Source: a virus
Direction: 5' to 3' (one strand)
Virus record (IMG/VR): IMGVR_UViG_3300044301_003757
Coordinates: 1 to 26,539 of that record
DNA: 26,539 nt
The translations under genes were made by a program, and so were the position numbers. The notes under the pieces are model-generated. The model was not told the origin of the DNA, ran no database searches, and saw nothing but the letters and a program-made list of their open reading frames with translations. The first letter of the stretch is position 1; every line of letters starts with the position of its first letter. Of this stretch, positions 12,920-21,184 are shown in pieces.

Positions 12920-14135
12920 ATATTATAACACAGCTCGAGATAAACAGCTCACACCTTTAGGAGATTGGAATATCTGGTTGATATTAGCTGGTCGAGGTTG
13001 GGGTAAAACAAGAACTGGTGCTTATGATATCATAAATTATGCTATAAGAAATCCTAATACAATATCTGCTGTTGTTGCTCCTACTTCTGGAGATTTAAGG
13101 AGAGTATGTTTTGATGGTGTGAGTGGCATAATATCTTTAATACCAAGAGAATGTCTAAATCAAGATACAAGAATATCATCTTATAATAAATCAACCTCTG
13201 AAATAAAGTTGTGGAATGGAAGTAAAATAGTAGGATTTTCTGCCGCTGAACCAGATAGATTAAGAGGAAGTCAGTTTCATCGTGCTTGGTGTGATGAATT
13301 GGCCGCATGGAGATATCCAGATACTTTTGACCAACTTATGTTTGGTATGCGATTAGGAAAAAAACCTCAAGTAGTTATCACAACAACACCAAGACCAGCT
13401 AACATAATAATTAGTTTATTAAAAAGAGAAAAAGAAGATGTCTTTGTTACTCGAGGAAATACTTTTGAAAACAAAGATAACCTTGCAGACTCTGCTCTTG
13501 CTCAGTTTAAAGATAGGTATGAAGGTACAAGATTAGGAAGGCAAGAACTATATGCAGAAATCCTTGATGATGTTGAAGGTGCTTTATGGACACATGGTCA
13601 ATTAGAAAAATGTCGAGTAAATCAAGAACAACTTCCAGAATTTTCAAAGATAGTTGTAGGTATTGACCCTGCCCTAACAGCAAATAAAAATAGTGATGAA
13701 ACTGGTATTGTTGTTGCAAGTTTGGGAGAAAATGGGTATTACTATATATTAGAAGATAAAAGTGGTAAATATTCTCCAGATAGTTGGGGTCGTATTGCAG
13801 TAGACCTCTTTTATCGTTATAATGCAAATATGATTGTTGCTGAAATAAATAATGGTGGCGATTTAGTTGAAAGATTGTTGCGAGGTATAGATAAAAATGT
13901 TGTCATTAAAACTGTGCATGCAACAAGAGGTAAAATGATAAGGGCAGAACCAGTGTCAGCATTATATGAGCAAAAGAAAGTTTTTCATTGTGGTATATTT
14001 AACACACTTGAAGAACAGATGTGTTCATTTAATGGAGATATAGGAAAGAGAAGCCCAGATAGATTAGATGCTCTAGTTTGGGCACTAACACAATTAAGTG
14101 CTTCTAGTGGGAAGCCATTATGGAGAGTTAGTTAA
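12825..14135 (+). CDS. terL: Terminase large subunit
   Basis: The DNA-packaging motor and headful/cos nuclease, 436 aa from this start. The ATPase has Walker A AGRGWGKT (55-62) preceded by TPLGDWNIWLIL, and Walker B WCDE (155-158). The C-terminal RNase H-like nuclease has GIDPALT (D281) and DRLDAL with D412/D415. Length and motifs match the HK97-like/Terminase_6 group. The start is uncertain: the ATG at 12825 lies 95 nt inside the small-subunit gene and has no ribosome binding site; TTG codons at 12795, 12849 and 12870 are in frame, and the conserved part begins only near 12885. Its stop is immediately followed by the portal ATG. Confidence 0.9.
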   Translation: MLQTNNPRLRKLSNLLTKSAIADEKANLTYIKYYNTARDKQLTPLGDWNIWLILAGRGWGKTRTGAYDIINYAIRNPNTISAVVAPTSGDLRRVCFDGVSGIISLIPRECLNQDTRISSYNKSTSEIKLWNGSKIVGFSAAEPDRLRGSQFHRAWCDELAAWRYPDTFDQLMFGMRLGKKPQVVITTTPRPANIIISLLKREKEDVFVTRGNTFENKDNLADSALAQFKDRYEGTRLGRQELYAEILDDVEGALWTHGQLEKCRVNQEQLPEFSKIVVGIDPALTANKNSDETGIVVASLGENGYYYILEDKSGKYSPDSWGRIAVDLFYRYNANMIVAEINNGGDLVERLLRGIDKNVVIKTVHATRGKMIRAEPVSALYEQKKVFHCGIFNTLEEQMCSFNGDIGKRSPDRLDALVWALTQLSASSGKPLWRVS

Positions 14136-16484
14136 ATGAGCATACTAGATGATATAAAAAAAATCTTTACAAAAAACATCAAAACAAAACAAGCACCAAT
14201 AACAGTTTATAACAATGTTGGGTATTCAACACCGAAAAGGGATTCATTTATTCAATATGCACAAGAAGGATATGAAGAAAATGCAGTTGTTTACAAATGT
14301 GTAAATGAAATTGCAAATGGTGCATCAAGTGTCAGATTTCAAATATTTGATGATGAAACAAAACTAGATGCACACCCACTTATAAATTTATTAGAAAGAC
14401 CTAATCCTTTACAAGCAGGTAATGAGTTTTTTCAAAGTTTATATTCGTATTTATTATTATCTGGGAATAGTTATGTTTTACGAACTGGTGCAGACAGTCA
14501 ACCTCCAAAAGAATTGCATCTTTTAAGACCAGACAGAATTAAAATTCAACCAAGTAACACCACAATTCCAAAGTCATACGATTATGAATTAAGTGGGCAA
14601 ACAGTAAACACATATATGGTAGACCCAGAAACTGGTGAATCTGAAATTAAACATTTTAAATTATGGAATCCTCTTGATGATTATTATGGATTAAGTCCTA
14701 TAAGAGCCGCAAGTGTAGATATTGACCAACATAATTATGCCGCCAAACATAATGTTAACCTTCTAATGAATGGTGCTAGACCAAGTGGTGCTATTGTATT
14801 TAGACCAAAAGATGAAGCTGGCATGAATGTTCAACTCACAGAATCACAAAGACAACAGCTTATGTCTGACCTAGAATTAAGATTTCAAGGAACAGATAAT
14901 GCTGGCAGAGCCATGTTATTAGAAGGAGATTTTGATTGGAAAGAAATGGGATTATCTCCCAAAGATATGGATTTCTTACAATTAAAAAATATGAGTGCTA
15001 GAGATATAGCTATGTGTTTTGGTGTTCCAAGTCAACTCGTAGGAATACCAGATGCACAAACTTATTCTAATGTGCAAGAAGCAAGGTTAGCTTTGTATGA
15101 AGAAACAATAATTCCATTGATAAGAAGGGTAGAATCTGACCTCAATGAATATCTTAGTCCATATTATGGTGATAGCATTCGTATTCAATATGACATAGAT
15201 TCAATACCTGCGATGGCAGAGAGAAGAAAAAGAGTTTATGAAAATGTAACAGTTGCAGTAAGAGAAGGTATTATATCAAGGAATGAAGCAAGAGAAAGAC
15301 TTGGATTAGAACCTATTACTGGAGGTGATGAAGTTTACATAAGTGCAAACCTATTTCCACTTGGAGAACCAGAGGTTTCAGACTTAGAAGATGACTCTCA
15401 AGATAAAGATTTATTTAGTGTTTATGGAAAAAGAGAAATAAGAAAAGATGTTTTTACAACTGAAGAAGAAGCTGAAGAAAGGGCAGAAGAATTAGGATGT
15501 AGTGGAATACATGAGCATGAAACCGATGATGGCACAGTATTTATGCCTTGTTCATCTCATGCTGACTATGAAAGAATTACAGGAGAAGAATTAAAATATC
15601 ATACTGCTGACCCAGAGTATCAAGTAAGACAAGACCCAAGGTTTGGAGAAGGTGAAGATATTTTTGAAACAGTATCTGAGGCATCTGATAGAGCAGAAGA
15701 ACTTGGGTGCGAAGGTACTCATACCCTCAAAACTCCAGATGGTAATATTTATATGCCTTGTAGAAGTCATTCAATTTATTTAAGAGTAACAGGACAAGAC
15801 AAAGCAGTTGCAGATATAGACACAACTCCAACTAATGCAATGGCAGAGGAAGCAAGAAAAGGATTAGAGTGGAGGAAAGAATTTAAAAGAGGAGGCACTG
15901 CAGTAGGTGTAGCAAGAGCCAATCAATTAGTTCGTAAAGAAAAGTTATCACCAAGAACAGTAATGAGAATGCATAGTTTTTTCTCTAGGCATGAAGTAGA
16001 TAAACAAGCAGAGGGATTTAGAAGTGGAGAAGATGGATATCCGAGTGCTGGTAGAATTGCTTGGGCTTTATGGGGAGGAGATGCAGGACAAACTTGGGCT
16101 AAACGAAAAAGGGACCAAATAAAAGATGAGTTAGAAAAATCTGCTTGTTGTGAAGATTGTGAGGAAAAACAGGAAGTAACAGGTAAGATTAAAAAAACTT
16201 TAGAAAACAAAGTAAAAGAACATAATGATAAGCATGGAAGTAAAAAGGGAAAAAGAGTTACACTCCGAATGTTGAGTGCAGTTTTTAGAAGAGGTGTAGG
16301 TGCTTATAGAACAAATCCAGAGTCTGTGCGAAGAAATGTAACTGGACCAGACCAATGGGGGGTTGCAAGAGTCAATGCTTTCCTATATGCTGTTCGAACT
16401 GGAAGGTTTAGAAGTGGACAGTTTGATAGAGATTTATTACCAAGAGAACATCCACTTTATAGACCAAAAGGTAAAGATGATTAA
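14136..16484 (+). CDS. Portal protein with appended C-terminal modules
   Basis: A 782-aa protein, about twice the usual portal length. Residues 1 to about 420 are an HK97-type phage portal: VYKCVNEIANGASSV, HPLINLLERPNPLQ, LLLSGNSYVLR, NPLDDYYGLSPI, ARDIAMCFGVPSQLVGIPD and TYSNVQEARLALYEETIIPL. Two repeats follow at about 438-490 and 508-560, each with the pattern C-x3-H-x12-C-x2-H (C455, H459, C472, H475 and C525, H529, C542, H545). Next is a module (about 565-660) containing LSPRTVMRMHSFFSRHEVDK and GYPSAGRIAWALWGGD, a CCxxC patch, and a final basic module (about 681-782) with VTLRMLSAVFRRGVGAYRTN and WGVARVNAFLYAVRTGRF. These modules occur in other marine phages; their roles are unknown. 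GGAGAG precedes the ATG. Confidence 0.85.
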   Translation: MSILDDIKKIFTKNIKTKQAPITVYNNVGYSTPKRDSFIQYAQEGYEENAVVYKCVNEIANGASSVRFQIFDDETKLDAHPLINLLERPNPLQAGNEFFQSLYSYLLLSGNSYVLRTGADSQPPKELHLLRPDRIKIQPSNTTIPKSYDYELSGQTVNTYMVDPETGESEIKHFKLWNPLDDYYGLSPIRAASVDIDQHNYAAKHNVNLLMNGARPSGAIVFRPKDEAGMNVQLTESQRQQLMSDLELRFQGTDNAGRAMLLEGDFDWKEMGLSPKDMDFLQLKNMSARDIAMCFGVPSQLVGIPDAQTYSNVQEARLALYEETIIPLIRRVESDLNEYLSPYYGDSIRIQYDIDSIPAMAERRKRVYENVTVAVREGIISRNEARERLGLEPITGGDEVYISANLFPLGEPEVSDLEDDSQDKDLFSVYGKREIRKDVFTTEEEAEERAEELGCSGIHEHETDDGTVFMPCSSHADYERITGEELKYHTADPEYQVRQDPRFGEGEDIFETVSEASDRAEELGCEGTHTLKTPDGNIYMPCRSHSIYLRVTGQDKAVADIDTTPTNAMAEEARKGLEWRKEFKRGGTAVGVARANQLVRKEKLSPRTVMRMHSFFSRHEVDKQAEGFRSGEDGYPSAGRIAWALWGGDAGQTWAKRKRDQIKDELEKSACCEDCEEKQEVTGKIKKTLENKVKEHNDKHGSKKGKRVTLRMLSAVFRRGVGAYRTNPESVRRNVTGPDQWGVARVNAFLYAVRTGRFRSGQFDRDLLPREHPLYRPKGKDD

Positions 16485-16498
16485 TAAAAAGGGAAAAA

Positions 16499-17593
16499 AT
16501 GGCAAGAGTCACAAACCATGCAGTATTGCAAGATACTTATAGTATTTTTTTAGATTTTAAAAAAGACTACAACAAAACTGCAAAAGAATTAGGTATCAAA
16601 AGAAGTACACTCAACGCAAGGATTAACAAATATAGAAAACAGAATGATATAAATCCATACAAAGATGAATTAAATGTAATGGGTAAAAAACCCATTGAAA
16701 GAGTCAAAGAGGAATTACAGGAAATAGTTGTTCCTAAATTATTAAATAATCCAGATGAACCAATCGAAGATTTAGTAGAAAGACTTACAACAAACTTTCA
16801 AAGAACTAAATTACATCAAGATGAAAAAAGATGGCGACAAGTAGAAGTTAATACTGATGAGCCAATAGGATTAGCTTGGTTAGGTGACCCTCATATTGAT
16901 GACCCTCATTGTGATTGGGTTACTTTACGAAGGGATTTAAATGTTATAAAAAAAACAAAAGGTATGCGAGGTTGCTCATTAGGTGACCAAACAAATAACT
17001 GGGTTGGTAGACTTTCAAGACTTTATGAGAATCATACAGTAACAAAACAAGATAGTTGGAGATTAGTTGAATGGTTAATCAGAGAAATGAACCCTTTGTT
17101 ATTAATTGCAGGAAATCATGATATGTGGAGTGGTAACTCTGACCCTGTCAAATGGATGATGAGAAAACATCAGATATATGAAACTTGGCAAGCAAGATTA
17201 GAATTAAATTTCATTAACAAGAGAAAAGTAAAGATAATTGCATCACATGATTTTCCAGGACACTCAATGTGGAATAATCTTCATGGACAAATGAAGGCGG
17301 CAAAATTTTTATCATCAGCTCATTTATATATTGCAGGTCATAAACATAATTGGGCTTTACAACAGCTTGAACTTCCAGAAAATGATATGTGTGTATGGTT
17401 AGCTAGAGCAAGAGGATATAAGTTTTATGATGAACATGCTATGAGATATGGATTTGAAGAACAAAGATATGGTCACTCTATATGTACAATTATTAATCCA
17501 AAAGCTACCAATAAAACTGATTTAATGATATGCTTTGCTAATCTTGAGGAAGGTGCTGATTACTTAACATGGAAAAGAAAAAAACTAAAGTAA
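16499..17593 (+). CDS. Metallophosphoesterase with N-terminal HTH
   Basis: A 364-aa calcineurin-like phosphoesterase. Metal-binding motifs in order are GDPHID (129-134), GDQTNN (162-167), GNHD (205-208), SHDF (H250) and GHKH (280-283), all intact. The first ~50 residues resemble a helix-turn-helix of the terminase-small-subunit/resolvase type (YNKTAKELGIKRSTLNARINKY), suggesting a DNA-linked enzyme, for example a nuclease or phosphatase acting on nucleic acid. It lies between the portal and minor head genes, so it is expressed with virion proteins, and may be packaged or act in assembly. AAAGGGA lies just before the ATG. It overlaps the next gene by 25 nt. Confidence 0.85.
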   Translation: MARVTNHAVLQDTYSIFLDFKKDYNKTAKELGIKRSTLNARINKYRKQNDINPYKDELNVMGKKPIERVKEELQEIVVPKLLNNPDEPIEDLVERLTTNFQRTKLHQDEKRWRQVEVNTDEPIGLAWLGDPHIDDPHCDWVTLRRDLNVIKKTKGMRGCSLGDQTNNWVGRLSRLYENHTVTKQDSWRLVEWLIREMNPLLLIAGNHDMWSGNSDPVKWMMRKHQIYETWQARLELNFINKRKVKIIASHDFPGHSMWNNLHGQMKAAKFLSSAHLYIAGHKHNWALQQLELPENDMCVWLARARGYKFYDEHAMRYGFEEQRYGHSICTIINPKATNKTDLMICFANLEEGADYLTWKRKKLK

Positions 17594-18354
17594 AACAATT
17601 TCATCTATCCTCAAGAAGGAGATTAAATCTTCGTAAAGAGTTTCAAGAACAAACAAGACTTAGAAATAATTATGAAAGAAAATTCAGAAAACAATTAAGA
17701 GATTTTTTTGCAAAATTATATGATGAGTATTCTAAGGAATATGAAAATCTTGGTGATACAAGTGTAGTATTTCAAAGACTACAACCAGAATTATTCCAAA
17801 TATTTGATAATCATTATAGAACTGTAATTGAAGTATTTGGTTTAAGAATGTTAAGAGAGTTAAGAAAACAAGAGGAACAGTTTGAAATAATTTATAGAGA
17901 TTATGCAAGAGTAAATTTAGGAACTAAGATAGTAGGAATAGCAGAAGTAACAAGACGACATATTCAAAAAATAGTTTTAAAAAACCTTGATGAAAATTTA
18001 GGAGTTGTTGCTATTGCTAAGGACATAAAAAAAGCTGGAAGAAGCTCATTTACCAGATATAGAAGCTCAATGATTGCAAGAACTGAAACACATAGTGCCG
18101 CAAGTTTTGCAAATCATAGGGTAGCACAATCTATGAATTTACCTAATCAAAGAAAAAGATGGATTGCTACATTAGATGCTCGAACAAGAAATGCTCATAT
18201 GAATATCAATGGTACAGAAATAGGTATTGATGATGATTTTAATGTGAATGGCGCACCTATGTCATATCCAGGTGACCCAAGAGGTGGAGCTGGTAATGTG
18301 ATAAACTGTAGATGTGTATTGTTATATATAAATGATTTAGATGAAATTGAATAA
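17569..18354 (+). CDS. Minor head protein, SPP1 gp7/Mu gpF family
   Basis: A 261-aa head morphogenesis protein. The N-terminal ~120 residues are charged and helical (LRKEFQEQTRLRNNYERKFRK). The C-terminal Mu F-like domain carries MIARTETHSAASFANH (about 167-182), KRWIATLDARTRNAHM and a cysteine pair in NCRCVLLY, the standard signature. These proteins sit inside the capsid near the portal and influence DNA ejection in related phages. The start lies inside the phosphoesterase gene. The stop codon forms the base of a hairpin that opens the following non-coding stretch. Confidence 0.88.
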   Translation: MEKKKTKVKQFHLSSRRRLNLRKEFQEQTRLRNNYERKFRKQLRDFFAKLYDEYSKEYENLGDTSVVFQRLQPELFQIFDNHYRTVIEVFGLRMLRELRKQEEQFEIIYRDYARVNLGTKIVGIAEVTRRHIQKIVLKNLDENLGVVAIAKDIKKAGRSSFTRYRSSMIARTETHSAASFANHRVAQSMNLPNQRKRWIATLDARTRNAHMNINGTEIGIDDDFNVNGAPMSYPGDPRGGAGNVINCRCVLLYINDLDEIE

Positions 18355-18395
18355 GGACTAAGACTGTATAAAACTGGGGAGGGTCTTAATCCTTA
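18352..18395 (+). terminator. Hairpin 1 after the minor head gene
   Basis: TAAGGACTAAGAC (18352-18364) pairs with GTCTTAATCCTTA (18383-18395) at 12 of 13 positions around an 18-nt loop that includes GGGGAGG. The stop codon of the minor head gene is part of the stem. It is followed by a weak T-rich stretch, so partial termination or an mRNA-end-stabilising role is possible. Confidence 0.5.
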
Positions 18396-18410
18396 TTCTA
18401 CTTTAACGAA

Positions 18411-18444
18411 TCTAAAGACTACATAACAACAAAAAGTCTTTAGA
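18411..18444 (+). other. Hairpin 2 in the head-operon gap
   Basis: TCTAAAGACT (18411-18420) and AGTCTTTAGA (18435-18444) are exact reverse complements with a 14-nt A-rich loop. It lies 15 nt after hairpin 1 and shares its AAGAC/GTCTT core, so the two arms could also pair with each other in alternative structures. The remaining gap to 18554 is AT-rich and holds only an unconvincing 21-codon frame (18465-18530). Confidence 0.5.
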
Positions 18445-18519
18445 CATCAATAATATAACATAATATGACAAAAAAACAATACATAAAGTATAAAAATGTT
18501 AAAAAAACCGAAGATATGG

Positions 18520-18548
18520 TTGTTATTTAGTTAAAAGTCTGATAAAAA
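18520..18548 (+). promoter_or_regulatory. Weak promoter candidate before the prohead protease
   Basis: TTGTTA (18520-18525) and TAAAAA (18543-18548) are 17 nt apart, each 4/6. The predicted start coincides with the protease ATG at 18555, which has no ribosome binding site. The same geometry is seen at the Cro-like gene, but this match is weak enough to be chance. Confidence 0.2.
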
Positions 18549-18554
18549 ATAGAT

Positions 18555-19403
18555 ATGCCAATACCAAAACCAACTGGCTCTGAAACTGAAGATGAATTTA
18601 TGGGTAGATGTATGGAAGACCCACAAATGCAAAGTGAATATGGTAGAAGTCAAAGGACAGCAGTTTGTCTGGATAGTTTTAGAGGAAAGGATAAAGAAAA
18701 AATGAGTGAATTAGAAAACTTTGAAAATCACGATAATGAAACAAAATATCTGGATATAAACTGTGAATGGAAAATTGAGCAAGAAGAAGATGATGATAAG
18801 GAAGGAAGATTTTCTGGATATGCATCTATTTTTGGAAATAAAGATTTAGGAAATGATGTTGTAGAAAAAGGTGCTTTTACAAAATCGTTAAAAAGAAAAA
18901 GTCCGAAACAAATTAAAATGTTATTCATGCATAAAACTGATGAACCTATAGGAGTCTTTGAAAAAATGGAAGAAGATACTAAAGGTTTAAGAGTAGAGGG
19001 AAAATTAGCATTAGGAACACAAAGAGGCAGAGAGGTTCATGAATTAATGAAGATGGGTGCTATTGATGGTCTTTCTATTGGTTATAAAGTAGATGCAAAG
19101 GGATATAATTATGATGATGATGGAAAAAAAAGAATGTTGAAAGATGTAGATTTGATGGAAATTTCAGCAGTAACCTTTCCTATGAATCCTAAAGCTAGAA
19201 TAAGGAAAGTGAAAGGTGCTGAATGTACGATTAGGGACTGGGAAGAAATGTTGCGAGATGTTGCAGGACTTTCTAGAAACGAATCAAAAATAGGTGCAAA
19301 AGCACTTACTAAGGCACTTTCTCAGCGAGATGTTGATGATGGTATGCCAGAACTATTAAACTCAATTAATAACTTAACAACAACTTTACAAGGAGATAAA
19401 TAA
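18555..19403 (+). CDS. HK97-type prohead protease with N-terminal module
   Basis: A 282-aa protein. Residues about 60-230 are the prohead serine protease (U35/S78) that processes the capsid precursor: FSGYASIFGNKDLGNDVVEKGAF, the catalytic histidine in LFMHKTD (H126), the serine in DGLSIGYK (S174) and LMEISAVTFPMNPKA. The first ~45 residues, MPIPKPTGSETEDEFMGRCM followed by a C-containing RSQRTAVCLDSF, are a separate short module that recurs in marine phage head proteins. The C-terminus is helical and may act in scaffolding. No ribosome binding site precedes the ATG. The stop directly abuts the capsid gene start. Confidence 0.88.
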   Translation: MPIPKPTGSETEDEFMGRCMEDPQMQSEYGRSQRTAVCLDSFRGKDKEKMSELENFENHDNETKYLDINCEWKIEQEEDDDKEGRFSGYASIFGNKDLGNDVVEKGAFTKSLKRKSPKQIKMLFMHKTDEPIGVFEKMEEDTKGLRVEGKLALGTQRGREVHELMKMGAIDGLSIGYKVDAKGYNYDDDGKKRMLKDVDLMEISAVTFPMNPKARIRKVKGAECTIRDWEEMLRDVAGLSRNESKIGAKALTKALSQRDVDDGMPELLNSINNLTTTLQGDK

Positions 19404-20624
19404 ATGTCTGAAGTTGACCAAAAACAAGTTAAGGAAGCAGTTGATTCAATGGGTAAAGCATTTGAGGAATTCAAATCTACCAATGATAAAAAAATTGCTG
19501 ACTTAGAAAAAAAAGGTTCAACAGACCCTCTAGTTGAAGATAAATTGTCAAAGATTGAGAAGTCGTTAGATAGTTTGGAAGATATAAACCAACAAGTAAC
19601 ACTTGCCAAGAAAAGACAAGAACAACATGAGGAAAAACTAGCTACATTCGAGTCTATGTTAAAAAGACCAAATGTAGGTGGCTCTGCTGAACAAATTGAA
19701 AAAAAAGTAGCTATCTTTGATAGATGGCTTAGAAAAGGCAAAGAAAATCTTGCACCAGAAGAAATCAAGGCGCTAACTGTGTCTGATGATACTTCTGCAG
19801 GTTTCCTTGCTCCACCAGAGTATATGAGAGAACTTTTGAAAACTCTTACTGAGATTTCTCCAGTTCGTTCCATTGCAAGAGTAAGAGCAACTTCCCAAAG
19901 GTCAGTACAAGTGCCTGTAAGAAGCGCAACTTTCTCAGCTCAATGGGTTTCTGAATCTGGTTCAAGAAGTGAAACTACTGGATATACAACACAGTTGGAA
20001 GAAATTCCATGTCATGAAGTATATGCTTTAGTAGATATTTCTGAGCAAGAATTAGAAGATTCAGTATTTGACTTAGAATCTGAAATGCAACAAGAGTTTG
20101 CAACACAATTTGCAAAAGCTGAAGGTCTTGCTATGACAACTGGTGATAAAATCAATAAACCAGAAGGATTTACAACTAATGTTGGAACATCTGTTACTGG
20201 TGGAAGTGGTGCTTTAACAGCTGACACATTACTTGACCTAGTTCATTCAATAAAAACCCCTTACAACCAAAATTCAATTTTGGCATTCAATAGAAACACT
20301 TTAGCTGACATTAGACAGCTTAAAGATGGAAATAATCAATATGTATTCCAACCTGGAATGACTTTGGTTGCTGGTGTTCCTAATACTATTTTAGGATATC
20401 CTTATGTTGAAATGCCAGATATGGCTGATGTTGCCTCTAGTGCTATTTGTGTAGTATTTGGAGATTTCAGAAGCGCATATATGGTTGTAGATAGAGTTAA
20501 CCTTTCAGTACTTCGTGACCCATTCACTCAAGCTACTTCTGGTAATGTTAGATATGTTGCAAGAAGAAGAGTTGGTGGACAAGTAGTATTGAATGAAGCA
20601 TTAGCTAAATATGTACCTAGCTAG
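19404..20624 (+). CDS. Major capsid protein, HK97 fold
   Basis: A 406-aa capsid precursor. The first ~105 residues are an acidic/basic coiled coil (VKEAVDSMGKAFEEFKSTND, later KIEKSLDSLEDINQQ), the delta-domain scaffold normally cut away by the prohead protease. The mature part begins around 115-130 with TVSDDTSAGFLAPPEYMREL, followed by LTEISPVRSIARV, VPVRSATFSAQWVSESG, IPCHEVYALVDISEQELEDS and a typical C-terminal P-domain ending NVRYVARRRVGGQVVLNEAL. AAGGAG lies 10 nt before the ATG, within the end of the protease gene. Confidence 0.93.
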   Translation: MSEVDQKQVKEAVDSMGKAFEEFKSTNDKKIADLEKKGSTDPLVEDKLSKIEKSLDSLEDINQQVTLAKKRQEQHEEKLATFESMLKRPNVGGSAEQIEKKVAIFDRWLRKGKENLAPEEIKALTVSDDTSAGFLAPPEYMRELLKTLTEISPVRSIARVRATSQRSVQVPVRSATFSAQWVSESGSRSETTGYTTQLEEIPCHEVYALVDISEQELEDSVFDLESEMQQEFATQFAKAEGLAMTTGDKINKPEGFTTNVGTSVTGGSGALTADTLLDLVHSIKTPYNQNSILAFNRNTLADIRQLKDGNNQYVFQPGMTLVAGVPNTILGYPYVEMPDMADVASSAICVVFGDFRSAYMVVDRVNLSVLRDPFTQATSGNVRYVARRRVGGQVVLNEALAKYVPS

Positions 20625-20638
20625 GAAAGGAGAATAGC

Positions 20639-21118
20639 ATGAATTTTGATTTAGCAAATAACACAGCAGTTGCCCTTTCTTACAAACCAACAGTAACTAC
20701 TGCCGCCGCCAATGGCACAGGTGTAGATTTACAAGGTTATAAAAGTGCAACTCTAATAGCTTTCATTGGAGCAGAAGGAGATACATTATCTAGTTCTGTT
20801 TACTTTGAAATTTCACTAGAACATTCTGATGATAACTCATCTTTTTCAGATGTTACACAATCTGATATTACTAACGGCACTATTGCCGCTGGTGGTATTT
20901 GGTTAAAGGTTGATGGTACTGGTACTGCTGGTACATCTGGTAATCCAGACTCAACTGGAACTGTAACTCAAGTGGGTTATATTGGTGGAAAAAGATACAT
21001 AAGAGGAGTAATAGCAAAAACTGGAACTCACTCTAATGGAACACCAATCGGTCTAATGGTTGTTAAAGGTAATGCTCTGCATTCATCTGATAATGCCATT
21101 ACTGCTCATAATGCGTAA
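20639..21118 (+). CDS. Probable capsid-associated (decoration-like) protein
   Basis: A 159-aa, almost entirely beta-rich protein. Recognisable stretches are NGTGVDLQGYKSATLIAFIG, YFEISLEHSDDNSSFSDV and the closing GGKRYIRGVIAKTGTHSNGTP, a pattern seen in small proteins encoded immediately after phage capsid genes. It is likely a virion surface or decoration protein, but no direct functional motif exists. GGAAAGGAG lies 6 nt before the ATG, one of the strongest ribosome binding sites in the window, consistent with high-level expression alongside the capsid. A strong terminator follows. Confidence 0.65.
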   Translation: MNFDLANNTAVALSYKPTVTTAAANGTGVDLQGYKSATLIAFIGAEGDTLSSSVYFEISLEHSDDNSSFSDVTQSDITNGTIAAGGIWLKVDGTGTAGTSGNPDSTGTVTQVGYIGGKRYIRGVIAKTGTHSNGTPIGLMVVKGNALHSSDNAITAHNA

Positions 21119-21137
21119 TAGTTAATAGACTAAGAAT

Positions 21138-21167
21138 AAGGAGGGGATTTATTTCCCTCCTTTTCTT
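21138..21167 (+). terminator. Intrinsic terminator after capsid genes
   Basis: AAGGAGGG (21138-21145) pairs perfectly with CCCTCCTT (21155-21162) around a 9-nt loop, followed by TTCTTT. It is the most GC-rich hairpin in the window and lies 20 nt after the decoration-like gene, so it should end most capsid transcripts and lower expression of the tail-tip genes. Confidence 0.85.
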
Positions 21168-21184
21168 TAAACGGAGAAAAAAAT

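Noticed and set aside
18465-18530. 21-codon frame MTKKQYIKYKNVKKTEDMVV in the head-operon gap
   Set aside because: No ribosome binding site, very short and lysine-rich as expected by chance in A-rich DNA; kept only as part of the non-coding element.
19322-19873. 183-codon minus-strand open frame across the protease-capsid junction
   Set aside because: It is antisense to the well-supported capsid scaffold region and its serine/phenylalanine-rich composition is a shadow of the coiled-coil codons.
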